From: an uncultured Acidobacteriota bacterium
GTDB lineage: Bacteria > Acidobacteriota > Thermoanaerobaculia > UBA5066
Length of the DNA stretch: 6,118 nt
Reading direction: 5' to 3'
Assembly (NCBI GenBank): GCA_937902605.1
Contig: CALFNC010000412.1
Span: forward strand, 1 to 6,118
Shown: piece by piece, positions 6,064 through 6,118 of the stretch
Position numbering within the stretch: the first letter of the stretch is position 1
Layout of the letters: each line of letters starts with the position of its first letter
Program-made: the position numbers and the translations under genes
The notes under the pieces: generated by a model
The model's database searches: none
The model's input: the letters and a program-made list of their open reading frames with translations, nothing else
What the model was told of the DNA's origin: nothing

Positions 6064-6118
6064 AGATCGGAAGAGCACACGTCTGAATTCTAGTCACGCC
6101 AATATCTCGTATGCCGTC
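6064..6118 (+). other. Illumina TruSeq adapter contamination (index GCCAAT)
   Basis: The 34 nt at 6064-6097 match the TruSeq Read 1 adapter (starting AGATCGGAAGAGC, ending AGTCAC) except for two C-to-T differences at 6088 and 6091. The six-base barcode GCCAAT (6098-6103, TruSeq index 6) and ATCTCGTATGCCGTC (6104-6118), the constant part after the barcode, follow exactly in the expected order. This is synthetic sequence, not genome. Its first base may be the A added during library A-tailing, so native DNA ends at about 6063. Confidence 0.98.

Noticed and set aside
4869..6086. A 405-codon plus-strand open frame opposite the TonB-dependent receptor
   Set aside because: It is antisense to a gene with clear barrel motifs, has Arg/Gly/Val/Asp-biased low-information composition, no recognisable domain, and runs into the adapter. 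High GC routinely opens such frames.

Overview
The window is high-GC bacterial DNA. It appears to be a whole short contig or its end, because the last 55 bases (6064-6118) are Illumina TruSeq adapter carrying the GCCAAT index. The native sequence therefore probably stops at about 6063. The outer-membrane TonB-dependent receptor implies a Gram-negative (diderm) cell. High GC together with a FecR/DUF6600-type secreted protein would fit an Acidobacteriota-like or similar environmental lineage, but that placement is a guess.

Layout. At the left edge (1-203) is the C-terminal tail of a truncated gene made of five 9-residue Pro/Lys-rich repeats and a Lys-Asp run. A 112-nt gap (204-315) holds a hairpin candidate and a good ribosome binding site. 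Next is a 681-residue exported protein (316-2361) with a FecR-like beta domain, a very tryptophan-rich DUF6600-like segment and a Gln/Pro-rich repeat tail. After a 54-nt gap come two tightly coupled plus-strand genes. The first is a long-form alanyl-tRNA editing hydrolase (AlaX-L type, 2416-3612). The second is a 6-phosphofructokinase (3612-4775), whose ATG overlaps the upstream TGA by one base. Converging on them, with only 6 nt between stop codons, is the C-terminal beta-barrel of a TonB-dependent receptor on the minus strand (4782-6063), whose N-terminus is missing.

How they fit together. The truncated left gene and the FecR/DUF6600 gene both end in Pro-rich short-period repeat tails and may be tandem relatives. 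The alaX-pfk pair is a transcriptional and probably translational unit joining tRNA quality control with glycolysis; the sequence gives no functional reason for the pairing. The most unusual regulatory feature is a perfect 9-bp hairpin with a short T-rich tail (2409-2431 and beyond). It looks like the terminator of the FecR gene but contains the GTG start codon of alaX in its stem.

I found no new multi-gene defence, mobile or RNA-based system here. The strongest observation is technical: the adapter at the right end creates a false N-terminus (MCSSDL...) for the receptor.
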